A stretch of DNA of 64,000 nucleotides from JAXMEQ01 sp046348225 (GCA_046348225.1 JAXMEQ010000006.1:1-64000); one strand, 5' to 3'. Shown: positions 1 through 8,487, numbered from the stretch's first letter. Numbers and translations are program-made. The notes: generated by a model not told the origin, from the sequence alone.

Positions 1-15
1 CGGTAGACTCAGCGC

Positions 16-1212
16 ATGAAGATCATCGACTCCCTTGTGACCCAGGCTGCGGGCATTACAGCCATCCGGCGCGACATTCACGCGCATCCCGAACTGTGTT
101 TTGAAGAGGTTCGCACCGCCGACGTGGTGGCAAACAAGCTCACCGAATGGGGCATTCCCATCCACCGCGGCCTGGGCAAGACCGGCGTGGTCGGCATCGT
201 GAAGAACGGCACCTCCAGCCGTGCCATCGGCCTGCGCGCCGACATGGACGCCCTGCCGATGCAGGAGTTCAACAGCTTCGCGCACGCCAGCAAGCATGCC
301 GGCAAGATGCACGCCTGTGGCCATGACGGCCACACCGCCATGCTGCTGGCGGCGGCGCAGCACTTTGCCAGAAACCGCAACTTTGATGGCACGGTCTACC
401 TGATTTTCCAGCCGGCGGAAGAAGGCGGTGGCGGCGCGCGCGAAATGATCGCCGACGGGCTGTTCGAGCAGTTCCCCATGGAAGCCGTGTTTGGCATGCA
501 CAACTGGCCCGGCGCCCAGGTGGGCAAGTTTGCGGTGAGCCCGGGGCCGGTGATGGCGTCGAGCAACGAGTTCAAGATCACCATTCGCGGCAAGGGCAGC
601 CACGCCGCGCTGCCGCACAACGGCATCGACCCGGTGCCGGTGGCCTGCCAGATGGTGCAGGCGTTCCAGACCATCATCAGCCGCAACAAAAAGCCGATTG
701 ACGCGGGCGTCATCAGCGTGACCATGATCCACGCCGGTGAAGCCACCAACGTGGTGCCCGACAGCTGCGAGTTGCAGGGCACAGTGCGCACCTTCACGCT
801 GGACGTGCTGGACATGATTGAAAAGCGCATGCAGCAGGTCGCGCAGCATGTGTGCGCGGCCCACGACGCGCAGTGCGAGTTCGAATTCGTGCGCAACTAT
901 CCGCCCACCATCAACCATGCCCGCGAAGCCGCGTTTGCGCAGCGCGTGATGGCCTCCATCGTCGGCGAAGCCAATGTGGAAGCGCAGGAACCCACCATGG
1001 GGGCGGAAGACTTCGCCTTCATGCTGCAGGCCAAACCTGGCGCCTACTGCTTCATCGCCAATGGCGATGGCGCACACCGCGAGATGGGCCACGGCGGTGG
1101 CCCCTGCATGCTGCACAACCCGAGCTACGACTTCAACGACGACCTGATCCCGCTGGGCGCCACCTACTGGGTGCGCCTGGCCGAGGAATGGCTGGCGGGA
1201 GAGCCGGCATGA
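16..1212 (+). CDS. M20 family amidohydrolase (hippurate hydrolase / aminoacylase-like)
   Basis: The 398-residue product is a metal-dependent amidase of the M20D family, which removes acyl groups from N-acyl amino acids such as hippurate. Visible family motifs are HAHPELCFEE near residue 22, the metal-binding ACGHDGHTAM near residue 100, and PAEEGGGGA with the catalytic/metal glutamates near residue 137. The length is normal for the family and no signal peptide is seen, so it is probably cytoplasmic. Its stop codon overlaps the start of the next gene by 4 bases (ATGA at 1209), so the two are translationally coupled. The exact substrate cannot be read from the sequence. Confidence 0.9.
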   Translation: MKIIDSLVTQAAGITAIRRDIHAHPELCFEEVRTADVVANKLTEWGIPIHRGLGKTGVVGIVKNGTSSRAIGLRADMDALPMQEFNSFAHASKHAGKMHACGHDGHTAMLLAAAQHFARNRNFDGTVYLIFQPAEEGGGGAREMIADGLFEQFPMEAVFGMHNWPGAQVGKFAVSPGPVMASSNEFKITIRGKGSHAALPHNGIDPVPVACQMVQAFQTIISRNKKPIDAGVISVTMIHAGEATNVVPDSCELQGTVRTFTLDVLDMIEKRMQQVAQHVCAAHDAQCEFEFVRNYPPTINHAREAAFAQRVMASIVGEANVEAQEPTMGAEDFAFMLQAKPGAYCFIANGDGAHREMGHGGGPCMLHNPSYDFNDDLIPLGATYWVRLAEEWLAGEPA

Positions 1213-2306
1213 TGGAAGTCACCCAGGCGTTTTCGGCCACTTACGCCGAAGCCCGCGTCAAGTTCCTGGAGGCTGCGGCCACGGCCGGTCTGGCGGTGGA
1301 GTCCCATGTGCACCCGCTGAAGGGGCGCGACGGCGAAACCCTGGCCATGGACGTGGCCCGCGACGGCCCCGCCGACGCGCAGGCCGTGCTGCTGGTCTCC
1401 AGCGCCTGCCATGGCGCCGAAGGTTACTGCGGCACCGGTGTGCAGGTGTTTGCCCTGCACGACGCCGAATGGCGTGCCAAGGCGCGCGACCAGGGTGTGG
1501 CGGTGGTCTACATCCACGCGCTCAACCCCTATGGCTTCTCGCACATCCGCCGCGCCACCCACGAGAACGTGGACCTGAACCGCAACTTTCACGACTTCAG
1601 CCGGCCGCTGCCGGTGAATGCCGCCTACCGTGAACTGCACCCGCTGCTGCTGCCGCCCGAATGGCCGCCCACGCCCGACAACGTGGCCGCCATCAACGCC
1701 TACATTGCCGAGCGCGGCCAGCCGGCGTACCAGGCCGCCATCTCGGGTGGCCAGCATGAGTTCTCGGACGGCCTGTTCTTCGGCGGCACCGCGCCGACCT
1801 GGAGCAACCAGACGCTGCGCGGCGTGCTGCGCCACCACGGCGGCGCTGCCCGTCGCATTGCCTGGATTGACCTGCACACCGGCCTGGGCCCGAACGGGCA
1901 TGGCGAACGCATCTACGCCGGCCGCGACGATCCCACCGCCGTGCAGCGCGCCCGTGCCTGGTGGGGCGGCGGCGGCGCCACGCACGTCACTTCCATCTAC
2001 GACGGTTCGTCGAGTTCCGCGTTCCTGACAGGCCTGATGTGGACCTCGGTCTACGACGAATGCCCGCAGGCCGAATACACCGGCATCGCCATGGAATACG
2101 GCACCGTGCCGGTGCTGGACGTGATGCAGGCTCTGCGCGCCGAGCACTGGCTGAACCTGCACCCCGACGCCCCTGCCGCGCTGGCCCGGCAGATCCGCCA
2201 GCAGATGCTGGACGCCTTCTACACCGACACCGACAGCTGGAAGGGCCAGATCGTCAGCCAGGCCCGGCAGTCGATGTTCCAGGCCGTGGATGGCCTCAGC
2301 CAATAG
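1209..2306 (+). CDS. DUF2817 family protein, M14-like zinc carboxypeptidase fold
   Basis: The 365-residue product resembles DUF2817 proteins, which are related to M14 zinc carboxypeptidases. Candidate metal/active-site segments are SACHGAEGYCG, VDLNRNFHDF and WIDLHTGLG. The open frame extends upstream into the M20 gene, but the start at 1209 is preferred: it forms an ATGA overlap with the upstream stop, and the family similarity begins here. Pairing with an amidohydrolase suggests the two act in sequence on peptides or acyl-amino acids; that link is inference. Repeat copy A begins directly after its stop codon. Confidence 0.82.
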   Translation: MMEVTQAFSATYAEARVKFLEAAATAGLAVESHVHPLKGRDGETLAMDVARDGPADAQAVLLVSSACHGAEGYCGTGVQVFALHDAEWRAKARDQGVAVVYIHALNPYGFSHIRRATHENVDLNRNFHDFSRPLPVNAAYRELHPLLLPPEWPPTPDNVAAINAYIAERGQPAYQAAISGGQHEFSDGLFFGGTAPTWSNQTLRGVLRHHGGAARRIAWIDLHTGLGPNGHGERIYAGRDDPTAVQRARAWWGGGGATHVTSIYDGSSSSAFLTGLMWTSVYDECPQAEYTGIAMEYGTVPVLDVMQALRAEHWLNLHPDAPAALARQIRQQMLDAFYTDTDSWKGQIVSQARQSMFQAVDGLSQ

Positions 2307-2361
2307 AAAAATCGGCTGCAGCCCGCGCCAGCCTTGCGTGGGGCGCTATGAATTTCATAGC
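2307..2361 (-). repeat. Dispersed palindromic repeat, copy A
   Basis: This is the minus-oriented copy of a roughly 55-bp family found six times in the window. It has a hairpin head (GCTATGAA/TTCATAGC), a GCGCC…CGCA segment, and a tail with GGCTGCAGCC followed by GATTTTT. It lies between the convergent ends of the DUF2817 gene and coaX. The tail starts immediately at the DUF2817 stop codon. Confidence 0.75.
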
Positions 2362-2365
2362 GCCC
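2341..2365. terminator. Putative bidirectional terminator hairpin (head of repeat copy A)
   Basis: The two 12-bp arms, GGGCGCTATGAA and TTCATAGCGCCC, are perfect inverted repeats around a single T at 2353. The hairpin sits in the 66-bp gap between convergent genes, which fits a shared terminator. The only T-rich tract, on the minus-strand side near 2307–2311, lies some 30 bases beyond the stem, so intrinsic termination is unproven. Confidence 0.45.
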
Positions 2366-2372
2366 TGGCGGA

Positions 2373-3146
2373 TCATTCCGTGAAGCGGCGTTGGGCGATT
2401 TCGAGCAGGCCGTCAAAGATCAGGCTGTCGACCAGCTCGAACTGCACCGACATGCTGGGCGCCATCTTCCAGCCGGCGCCACCGGTCATGATGCAGGCCG
2501 GCTCGGCGCCGCAGTGCCGTCGCACATGCTGGACCATGCGTTCCACCGCGCCGGCAATGGCATAGGTGCCGCCACTGGTGAGCGCATCGCTGGTGTTGGT
2601 GGGAAACTCGCGCACTTCGCCGGTGGGGACATGCAGGCCGGCGGTGCCGGATTCGAGCGCGCGCAGCATGATGCCGTGCCCGGGCAGGATCAGCCCACCC
2701 AGAAACCGGCCGCTGGCGTCAATCGCTTCCACCGTCACCGCAGTCCCGACCATCACCACCACCAGCGGGCGTGCGGACTCCCGCGCCAGCACGCGGTGCC
2801 AGGCACCAATCATGGCCACCCAGCGGTCGCTGCCCAGCCGGGTCGGGTGGTCGTAGCCGTTGGTCAGCCCGGCCTCTGCCGCGCTGGAGACCACCCATTG
2901 GGGGGCCACGTCCCACAACTCCATCTGCTCTTCCACCCGGCGCTTCACGGCGTCGCCCGCCACGATGCAGCCGAGCATGCGCTGCGGTGGCGGCAGGCCG
3001 GCCCAGGGCCCGTCCGCCAGCTTTTCGATGTTCTCCAGGAACTCGGCCCCCTGCGCCAGCGGTGCCTGGCCTGCCCGGGGCGACGCATAGTGCGCCCATT
3101 TCAGACGCGTGTTGCCCACGTCGATCGCCAGAAAGGCCATGGTCAT
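2373..3146 (-). CDS. coaX: Type III pantothenate kinase
   Basis: CoaX phosphorylates pantothenate in the first step of coenzyme A synthesis. The 257-residue product starts with the ASKHA-type phosphate loop AIDVGNTRLKW. It also has the family segments GSDRWVAMIGA and VVMVGTAVTVEAID (catalytic/monovalent-cation region) and GGLILPGHGIM. The start at 3146 overlaps the upstream stop by 4 bases (ATGA); an internal ATG at 3140 is an alternative. The product is cytoplasmic and has the usual length. It appears to be co-transcribed with the uncharacterised gene upstream. Confidence 0.92.
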   Translation of the reverse strand: MTMAFLAIDVGNTRLKWAHYASPRAGQAPLAQGAEFLENIEKLADGPWAGLPPPQRMLGCIVAGDAVKRRVEEQMELWDVAPQWVVSSAAEAGLTNGYDHPTRLGSDRWVAMIGAWHRVLARESARPLVVVMVGTAVTVEAIDASGRFLGGLILPGHGIMLRALESGTAGLHVPTGEVREFPTNTSDALTSGGTYAIAGAVERMVQHVRRHCGAEPACIMTGGAGWKMAPSMSVQFELVDSLIFDGLLEIAQRRFTE

Positions 3147-4078
3147 GCCCCGCGCGCGTCGGCCAGCATGCGGCCCAGCGAGCCCAGCGAGGTGGCCAGG
3201 GCCTGCTCCAGGGCCAGCAGCTGGGCACTGCGTGCCACCGCATCCGCAGTCTGCTGCTGCATCTGCTGGTGAATTTCCATTGGCGCTTCCACGCTGAGTT
3301 CCGGGCCCCCTGCCACGTCAGCGGCCGCGTTTGCCAGCGCCGTCAGGCGTGTGCTCCAGCCCCGGAACGTGGCGGGCATGGCCTGCGAAAGGTGCAGCGC
3401 CAGCGCAGCACGCAGCGCCAGCACTTCACGGGTCTGGTTCAGCGTTGCGCGGGCCATGGCACTGATGGCACGCAAGGCCTTGAGTCGCGTCACCAGAATT
3501 TCACAGCGCGCTGCATCCTCGCGCACCTGCTGCTGTGCGGCCGGGTCGGCTGCTGCGGCCGCATGGCGCTGCTGGAGCTGGGTGCGCATGTCCTGCAACC
3601 ACTTGGCACCCTGCTCGACCAGCTGGTCCAGCGCGCGGTATTCCACCTCCATGTCCACCAGCGTCCGCTCCGTCACTGCGGATTCGCCGGGCTGGCTCTT
3701 TTGCAGCAGGCTGGCCAGCGTGCCAAGGGCCCGGGTGGCTTCGGTGATCTGCTCCACCTGCGCGGCAAATTCCGCGCCGGCGCTGCGGGCCTTGCCGGTC
3801 GTGCGGGCCCACCAGCCGCGTGTCTGCAGCAGGCTGAAGTCAAGCTGCTGCTGTACCGTCTGCAAGGCTTCCAGCGCGCCACGCACTGTGGCCAGATCGC
3901 GCCCCCCGGCTTGCGACTCCAGCGCGCGCTGGACGCCGACCAGGTTGTCCACCTGCAGCAGGCCCACATCGGCCGCCATCTGGTCGAGCCAGGCGCCCGG
4001 CGACGCCGCCGCCTTGGGCCGCATGCGGGCCAGCTTGGCAGGTGACATCAGGGAAGCAGTGCGGTCGTGGTCGTTCAT
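3143..4078 (-). CDS. Uncharacterised alpha-helical protein, remote TelA-like character
   Basis: The 311-residue product is almost entirely predicted helix, rich in Ala, Gln and Leu, with coiled-coil stretches around residues 60–180 and no membrane segment. I do not recognise a defined family with certainty. The central pattern (a long helical core with EVEYRALDQLVEQGAKWLQ, then a segment ending MPATFRGWSTRL) faintly recalls toxic-anion-resistance TelA/KlaA proteins. The start at ATG 4078 is chosen because the open frame upstream runs into the luxR-type gene and has no independent support. It overlaps coaX by 4 bases. Confidence 0.7.
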   Translation of the reverse strand: MNDHDRTASLMSPAKLARMRPKAAASPGAWLDQMAADVGLLQVDNLVGVQRALESQAGGRDLATVRGALEALQTVQQQLDFSLLQTRGWWARTTGKARSAGAEFAAQVEQITEATRALGTLASLLQKSQPGESAVTERTLVDMEVEYRALDQLVEQGAKWLQDMRTQLQQRHAAAAADPAAQQQVREDAARCEILVTRLKALRAISAMARATLNQTREVLALRAALALHLSQAMPATFRGWSTRLTALANAAADVAGGPELSVEAPMEIHQQMQQQTADAVARSAQLLALEQALATSLGSLGRMLADARGA

Positions 4079-4134
4079 GGGGAATCGGGCTGCGCAGCAG
4101 GGCTGCCTCACCCCCAATATAAACCTTCGGTGGT

Positions 4135-4761
4135 TCAGATGGCGCCGACCCAGCAGGCTCGCTGGATGGCAGCCATCTTGTTGTCCACCTTGAGCTTGTT
4201 CATGGCGTTGGCGATGTGGTAGTTCACCGTGCGGTCGCTGCAGTTGAGCCGTGCGGCGGTTTCGCGCGCGGTCAGGCCCTCGAAGGCCAGGACCAGACAT
4301 TCGCGCTCGCGCGGACTCAAGGTCGAACGCGCCTGGGCAATCGAACGTTTGACCAGCGGCCAGATGTTGAGCGCCGACCACACCAGGGAGGCAGCCTCGG
4401 CGCGGTCATTCAGCTCGCGCGGGCTGAACATGAAACACTCGAAGGCCCGCCCGGCCGGCAGCGAAAACTCGACCCGGATCACGGTCTGGAAGCCGTGCGC
4501 CAGGGCCAGCAGCCGCCAGCGCCCCGCGCTCAGGTGGTCGGACTTGGCGATGTGCTGCCAGGCCACCAGCGGCGCGTCGGACTCGCGCCAGGGCGCGCCA
4601 AAATCGCGGCTTTCAGCCAGCGCGTTGGCCGCATCGGCAATGACAGGCGGATGCACAGCCAGGACCTGCCGGTCCTCCACCGTCCCGAACGGGTCCGGGC
4701 CAAGCACCACCACGGCCGCCACCGAGTACTCCCGCAGTGCGCAGACCCAGTCACTGAGCAT
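4135..4761 (-). CDS. LuxR-type transcriptional regulator with atypical sensor domain
   Basis: The C-terminal ~65 residues form a clear LuxR/GerE helix-turn-helix (LSPRERECLVLAFEG…TARETAARLNCSDRTVNYH…NKL). The N-terminal ~140 residues have the size of an autoinducer-binding domain but lack the usual AHL-pocket pattern (no WxxxY followed by DP). The ATG at 4761 gives 208 aa. An in-frame TTG at 4806 would give 223 aa, but its first codons would consist of the lux-box-like dyad at 4776–4795, so I prefer the ATG; both ribosome sites are weak. It is divergent from a CqsS/LqsS-like kinase and is probably the regulator of this quorum-sensing island. No luxI gene is in the window. Confidence 0.82.
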   Translation of the reverse strand: MLSDWVCALREYSVAAVVVLGPDPFGTVEDRQVLAVHPPVIADAANALAESRDFGAPWRESDAPLVAWQHIAKSDHLSAGRWRLLALAHGFQTVIRVEFSLPAGRAFECFMFSPRELNDRAEAASLVWSALNIWPLVKRSIAQARSTLSPRERECLVLAFEGLTARETAARLNCSDRTVNYHIANAMNKLKVDNKMAAIQRACWVGAI

Positions 4762-4775
4762 GCCGTCAAGGCTCA

Positions 4776-4795
4776 CGCTGTCAAAGTTAACAGGT
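4776..4795 (+). promoter_or_regulatory. lux-box-like operator at the luxR-type gene
   Basis: The core CTGTCAAAGTTAACAG has the CTG-N10-CAG layout of 20-bp lux boxes; the right half on the opposite strand reads ACCTGT. Its core matches the element upstream of the synthase gene (8496–8511) at 15 of 16 positions. It lies 15–34 bases upstream of the preferred ATG of the luxR-type gene and about 100 bases upstream of the kinase gene, so it could serve both divergent units. Confidence 0.6.
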
Positions 4796-4896
4796 ACACC
4801 GCTCAAGTAGTTCGTCCGGTTTCACGACAGGCTGTGACAATATCATCATTGACTGTGAACAAGCGCACCACCACCGTTCCCATGCAAGGGCCTGAC

Positions 4897-6201
4897 ATGC
4901 TCTCGTCGGCACGCCGCCTGCGCGGACGGGCGGCGGGAGCCTTGCGTGCCGCCGTGACCAACGAGCTGGTGCGGCCGCTGATCGAGCCCATCCTGCATCC
5001 GTCGCGCTGGCGCATCCGGGCGCTCGGCCTGTCCACCACGGTGGGGCACCCGCTGTTCTACCTCTTCTGGGCCAAGCTGTTGCCCCAGCCCTATGAGCAC
5101 GCGGGCCTGCGCCTGCTGATGGGTGCCATGGGCCTGTTCCTGCTGCTGTACCAGCCATTCAGCAGCAACCCGCCGAGCAAGCGTTCGGCCGTGCTGTTCA
5201 CACTGATCTTCTGGATCACGCTGCCGGTGTTCTTCTCTTGGATGTACCTGTGCAACGGTGGCAACGCGGTCTGGCTGGCAAGCATGAGCGCCATGTTCCT
5301 GATCTATTACCACCTGACCGACTGGCGTATTGCCACGCTGGGTTCGGTCTCGGGCGGTGCAGTGGCCTGGCTGGCGTTCCGCGCGTTCGGGCCGGTCTTG
5401 CCGCCGATGCCGCTTGAGCTGGTCGCCACCAACGCCATCGTGATGGGATTCAGCTGGTACATGGCACTGGCGCTGGGCCTGTCGTCGTCCAACCTGCGAC
5501 GCGAGCAGGTCAACCACACCCTGACGACCATGGGCATCATGGCGCACGAGCTGCGCACGCCGCTGGCCACCATGTCGCTGATCGGCGACGCGGTGAAGAA
5601 CGAGTCGCCCCAGGTGCCCGAAGAATCGGCCCAGCGGCTGGACCAGCTGGCAGCGCGCCTGAACACGCTGGTGCGCAACATGAACCACCAGATCGACACC
5701 CAGATCGCCAACGCCCGCCTGCTGCGACTGCCGCAACACAAGGAGGCGATTGGTGCGGGCGACCTGGTGCGCGAGGTGCTGGCCGACTACCCTTACCGCA
5801 ACAGCCGCGAGCGCGACTGCGTGACCCTGCATGTCCGGCGTGATTTCCGCTTTGAAGGGTCCCGGGCGCTGTTCTCGCAGGTCATCGACAACCTCGTGAA
5901 GAACGCGCTGCGCTCGCTGGCTGCGGCCAGCACCGCACCCAAGGCCGGTGACCTGTTGATTGAGGTGGGTACGCTGCACGGGCGTGGGCGGATTGTGCTG
6001 ACCGACCGGGGGGTCGGCATCGAGCCGGATCTCCAGCAGCGCATCTTCGAGCCGTTTTTCTCCACGGACCGCGGCACCGGCCACGGGCTGGGGCTGGCCT
6101 TCTGCAAGCGGGTGATCCAGGGCGCCAACGGCGTCATCCGGGTGAAATCCGAGCCCGCGCGCGGTGCGATATTCACAATTGAACTGCCGCTGCTGGACTA
6201 G
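4897..6201 (+). CDS. Membrane sensor histidine kinase, CqsS/LqsS-like
   Basis: The 434-residue product has about six membrane helices within residues 45–195, then a histidine kinase core: H-box MAHELRTPL with His217, N-box DNLVKNAL around Asn332, G1 DRGVGIEPD, F-box FEPFFST and G2 GTGHGLGL. The segment GHPLFYLFWAKLLPQPYE matches the first membrane region of CqsS/LqsS, the receptors for alpha-hydroxyketone signals. There is no attached receiver domain, as in LqsS. The start at 4897 has AAGGG six bases upstream; ATG 4882 and GTG 4855 are alternatives. The response regulator follows 15 bases downstream. Confidence 0.88.
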   Translation: MLSSARRLRGRAAGALRAAVTNELVRPLIEPILHPSRWRIRALGLSTTVGHPLFYLFWAKLLPQPYEHAGLRLLMGAMGLFLLLYQPFSSNPPSKRSAVLFTLIFWITLPVFFSWMYLCNGGNAVWLASMSAMFLIYYHLTDWRIATLGSVSGGAVAWLAFRAFGPVLPPMPLELVATNAIVMGFSWYMALALGLSSSNLRREQVNHTLTTMGIMAHELRTPLATMSLIGDAVKNESPQVPEESAQRLDQLAARLNTLVRNMNHQIDTQIANARLLRLPQHKEAIGAGDLVREVLADYPYRNSRERDCVTLHVRRDFRFEGSRALFSQVIDNLVKNALRSLAAASTAPKAGDLLIEVGTLHGRGRIVLTDRGVGIEPDLQQRIFEPFFSTDRGTGHGLGLAFCKRVIQGANGVIRVKSEPARGAIFTIELPLLD

Positions 6202-6216
6202 CACAATGGCTTTGAC

Positions 6217-7194
6217 ATGAGCTTTTCCCTGTTCCAACGCCCCGGCACCATCGTCTTTCTCGACGATGACCCCGACTACCTTGAAATGCTGGCGCTGGTG
6301 CTGCCGAGGCACTGGCACGTGAAGCTGTTCCTGCGTCCGAACGACTGCATCAATTACCTCCAGCAGGAGCCACCGTTCTGGGAAGCCGACGCCTGGAACC
6401 AGCAGCAGCTGGTGGACCACTGGCGCGAAGGCAAACCCCTGATTCCCCAGGCGCTGGCCTACTGGTCCAAGTACACGGAACGCCACGCACTGACGCGCAT
6501 CTGCGTGGTGGACTACTCCATGCCCGCCATGGACGGCCTCCAGACGCTGGCCGAGCTGGTGGACTGGCCCGGCTCGCGCGTGTTGCTCACGGGGCAGGCA
6601 GACGAGCAGATTGCGGTCAGCGCGTTCAACCGCGGCCTGATTGACCAGTTCATCGCGAAGCAGACCCCCGACATATCGCACCGGCTGATTGAGGCCGTGC
6701 AGCACCTGTTGCTGGCACCCGATCCGCGCCACGCCCAGATCTGGCGCGCCACCCTGACGCCCGAGCAGAACGCGCTGCTGCGCGTACCATCGGTCGGCCG
6801 CGACCTCGCCGACTTTGCCAACAAGCGCTGGGTGGAGTACCTGGTGATCGGCGATCCATTTGGCGTGCTTGGGATGGACGCCGCCGGTCATGTGAGCTGG
6901 CTGCAGCTGGAGCCAACCGGCGGGCTGCGCGACCTGGCGGAACTTGCCGAAGCCGAAGGCATTGGCGCGGCGGCCCTCGAGGATATCCGCGAGGGACGCA
7001 AGCTGATCGACATCGAGTTGCGGCAGGCACTGGGCCACGGCGCACCACCCGAGCTCAACCCCGCGTTCGCCATCGGGCGTGATGCTCATTTGCTGGGCGC
7101 ACTTTTTACCGTGCCGGCCCGCTACTGCCCGGATCCGGCCAACAGCTACTCAAGCTGGCTGGCCCGTCAGGAGCGCCGTCGCGTGATCGACTAG
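6217..7194 (+). CDS. Response regulator, LqsR-like
   Basis: The 325-residue product carries a receiver domain with acidic pocket Asp16–18 (FLDDDPDYLEML), phospho-acceptor Asp99 (CVVDYSMPAMDG), Thr125 (LLTGQAD) and Lys148 (FIAKQ). A segment of about 40 residues (50–90) is inserted between the second strand and the phosphorylation strand, which is not usual for CheY-like domains. The C-terminal ~165 residues show no helix-turn-helix or other common output domain. The gene is co-transcribed with the kinase. Its end overlaps the convergent synthase gene, the two TAG stops sharing bases at 7191–7194. Confidence 0.85.
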   Translation: MSFSLFQRPGTIVFLDDDPDYLEMLALVLPRHWHVKLFLRPNDCINYLQQEPPFWEADAWNQQQLVDHWREGKPLIPQALAYWSKYTERHALTRICVVDYSMPAMDGLQTLAELVDWPGSRVLLTGQADEQIAVSAFNRGLIDQFIAKQTPDISHRLIEAVQHLLLAPDPRHAQIWRATLTPEQNALLRVPSVGRDLADFANKRWVEYLVIGDPFGVLGMDAAGHVSWLQLEPTGGLRDLAELAEAEGIGAAALEDIREGRKLIDIELRQALGHGAPPELNPAFAIGRDAHLLGALFTVPARYCPDPANSYSSWLARQERRRVID

Positions 7195-8429
7195 GCCAGC
7201 ACCGTCACGGGCGACCGCCGGGCAATGGGCCAGTCCCATGGCCTGACCGTCGGGGCCAGCTCGGCGGTCACGGTCTCCACATGGGACATTTCGGCGTCTG
7301 TGAGCGCGGCGTTGAGCGTCAGTCGAACCATGGCGCGGTTGCGGCTGGTCGCCGGCGCGCAGAACACCGCGCCAAATACACCCCGGGCTTCCAGCGCATC
7401 GCGCAGCGCCAGGGTGTCGGATTCAGTGCCGACCTCCAGCGAGATGATCTGTTCGCTGCCCTGGTGGATGGGGTAGCCCCGCTCAGCGAGGCTGCGGCGC
7501 AGGCGCCGGGTATTCGCATGCAGCTTGGCGCGGGCATCGTCGCTGCGCTTGATGACATCCAGTGTGGCTGCCAGCCCTGCAATTTCATGCGGCAGCAAGG
7601 CAGAGCTGAAGATGCCGGGAAAGCTGTGGCACATGAGGTAGTGGCGCAACTCGGGCGGTGCCGTGAAGAAGCCGGCCCGCCCGGCAAAGGCCTTGGCCAG
7701 GCTGGCCGTGATGAAGTGCACCCGGTGCGTCAGGCCCAGCTCGGCACAAAGACCGGCGCCACGCGGTCCGTGCGTGCCAAGCGAGTGCGACTCGTCCACC
7801 AGGATCATGCAGCCATGCTGCTCGGCCGTCTCCACGATGGCGGTGAGCGGGCACAGCGCACCGGTGGTGCTGTACACCGAGTCCACCACCACCAGGCCGG
7901 GCCCGTGACGCGCTGCCATCTTGGCCAGGTGGGCGGGATCGTTGTGGCGAAAGGGGTGGACGGGTGCGCCCGAGGCGCGCGCGCCTTCCCACAGCGACAT
8001 GTGCGCCAGCATGTCCATGTAGACCGGCGTCTGCGGATCGGCCGCCACCTGCAGCAGGCCCAGGTTGGCCGTGTAGCCCGACTGGCAAATGTAGCCGTCG
8101 TCCTTGCCGATCCAGTGGGCAATCGCATGCTCCAGCTGACCGGCCGGATGTCCGTCCAGATGGAACACGCCAGACTGGATCACGAATTCGCGGTCATGCC
8201 GCAGCGAGTCGAGTTGTGCCTGCACGATGGCAGGATGGCCCGTGATAGCGAGGTAGTCATTGCCGTCAAGCCGGACCGCGTTGGGGCCAGCCCGCCGGCC
8301 ATGTGTGACAAACTTGCCACCCCATTCCTCCGTGAACCGTGGGGCGAACGCTGCCAGCCTGCGCTGCAGGTTGGCACCGAGTGCCGGATTGACGGAGGGG
8401 ATGCTGACTGATTTTTCAACGACTTCCAT
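7191..8429 (-). CDS. Alpha-hydroxyketone autoinducer synthase, CqsA/LqsA-like
   Basis: The 412-residue product is a fold-type I PLP enzyme of the alpha-oxoamine synthase group. Lys246 (TASLAKAFAGRAG) is the expected Schiff-base lysine, and VDESHSLGTHG at 211–221 carries the cofactor-binding Asp and His. The HSLGTHG signature and the kinase/regulator neighbours favour CqsA/LqsA, which condense an acyl-CoA with an amino-acid-derived substrate to make CAI-1/LAI-1-type signals, over KBL or BioF. The start at 8429 has GAGGTG six bases upstream; an ATG at 8456 has no such site. Chain length of the signal cannot be read from the sequence. Confidence 0.86.
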   Translation of the reverse strand: MEVVEKSVSIPSVNPALGANLQRRLAAFAPRFTEEWGGKFVTHGRRAGPNAVRLDGNDYLAITGHPAIVQAQLDSLRHDREFVIQSGVFHLDGHPAGQLEHAIAHWIGKDDGYICQSGYTANLGLLQVAADPQTPVYMDMLAHMSLWEGARASGAPVHPFRHNDPAHLAKMAARHGPGLVVVDSVYSTTGALCPLTAIVETAEQHGCMILVDESHSLGTHGPRGAGLCAELGLTHRVHFITASLAKAFAGRAGFFTAPPELRHYLMCHSFPGIFSSALLPHEIAGLAATLDVIKRSDDARAKLHANTRRLRRSLAERGYPIHQGSEQIISLEVGTESDTLALRDALEARGVFGAVFCAPATSRNRAMVRLTLNAALTDAEMSHVETVTAELAPTVRPWDWPIARRSPVTVLA

Positions 8430-8487
8430 GATGCACCTCGTAAAAGATTGGTGCATTCATTGAAGTTCGAAACAGAAAGCTTCGTGC

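Noticed and set aside
4846..7089. 747-codon open frame on the minus strand
   Set aside because: It is antisense to the histidine kinase and response regulator genes, both of which have clear motifs. The composition is typical of a shadow frame.
7191..8429. Synthase gene as 2-amino-3-ketobutyrate ligase or BioF
   Set aside because: The fold is shared, but there is no tdh or bio gene nearby, and the flanking kinase and response regulator are of the CqsS/LqsS and LqsR type.
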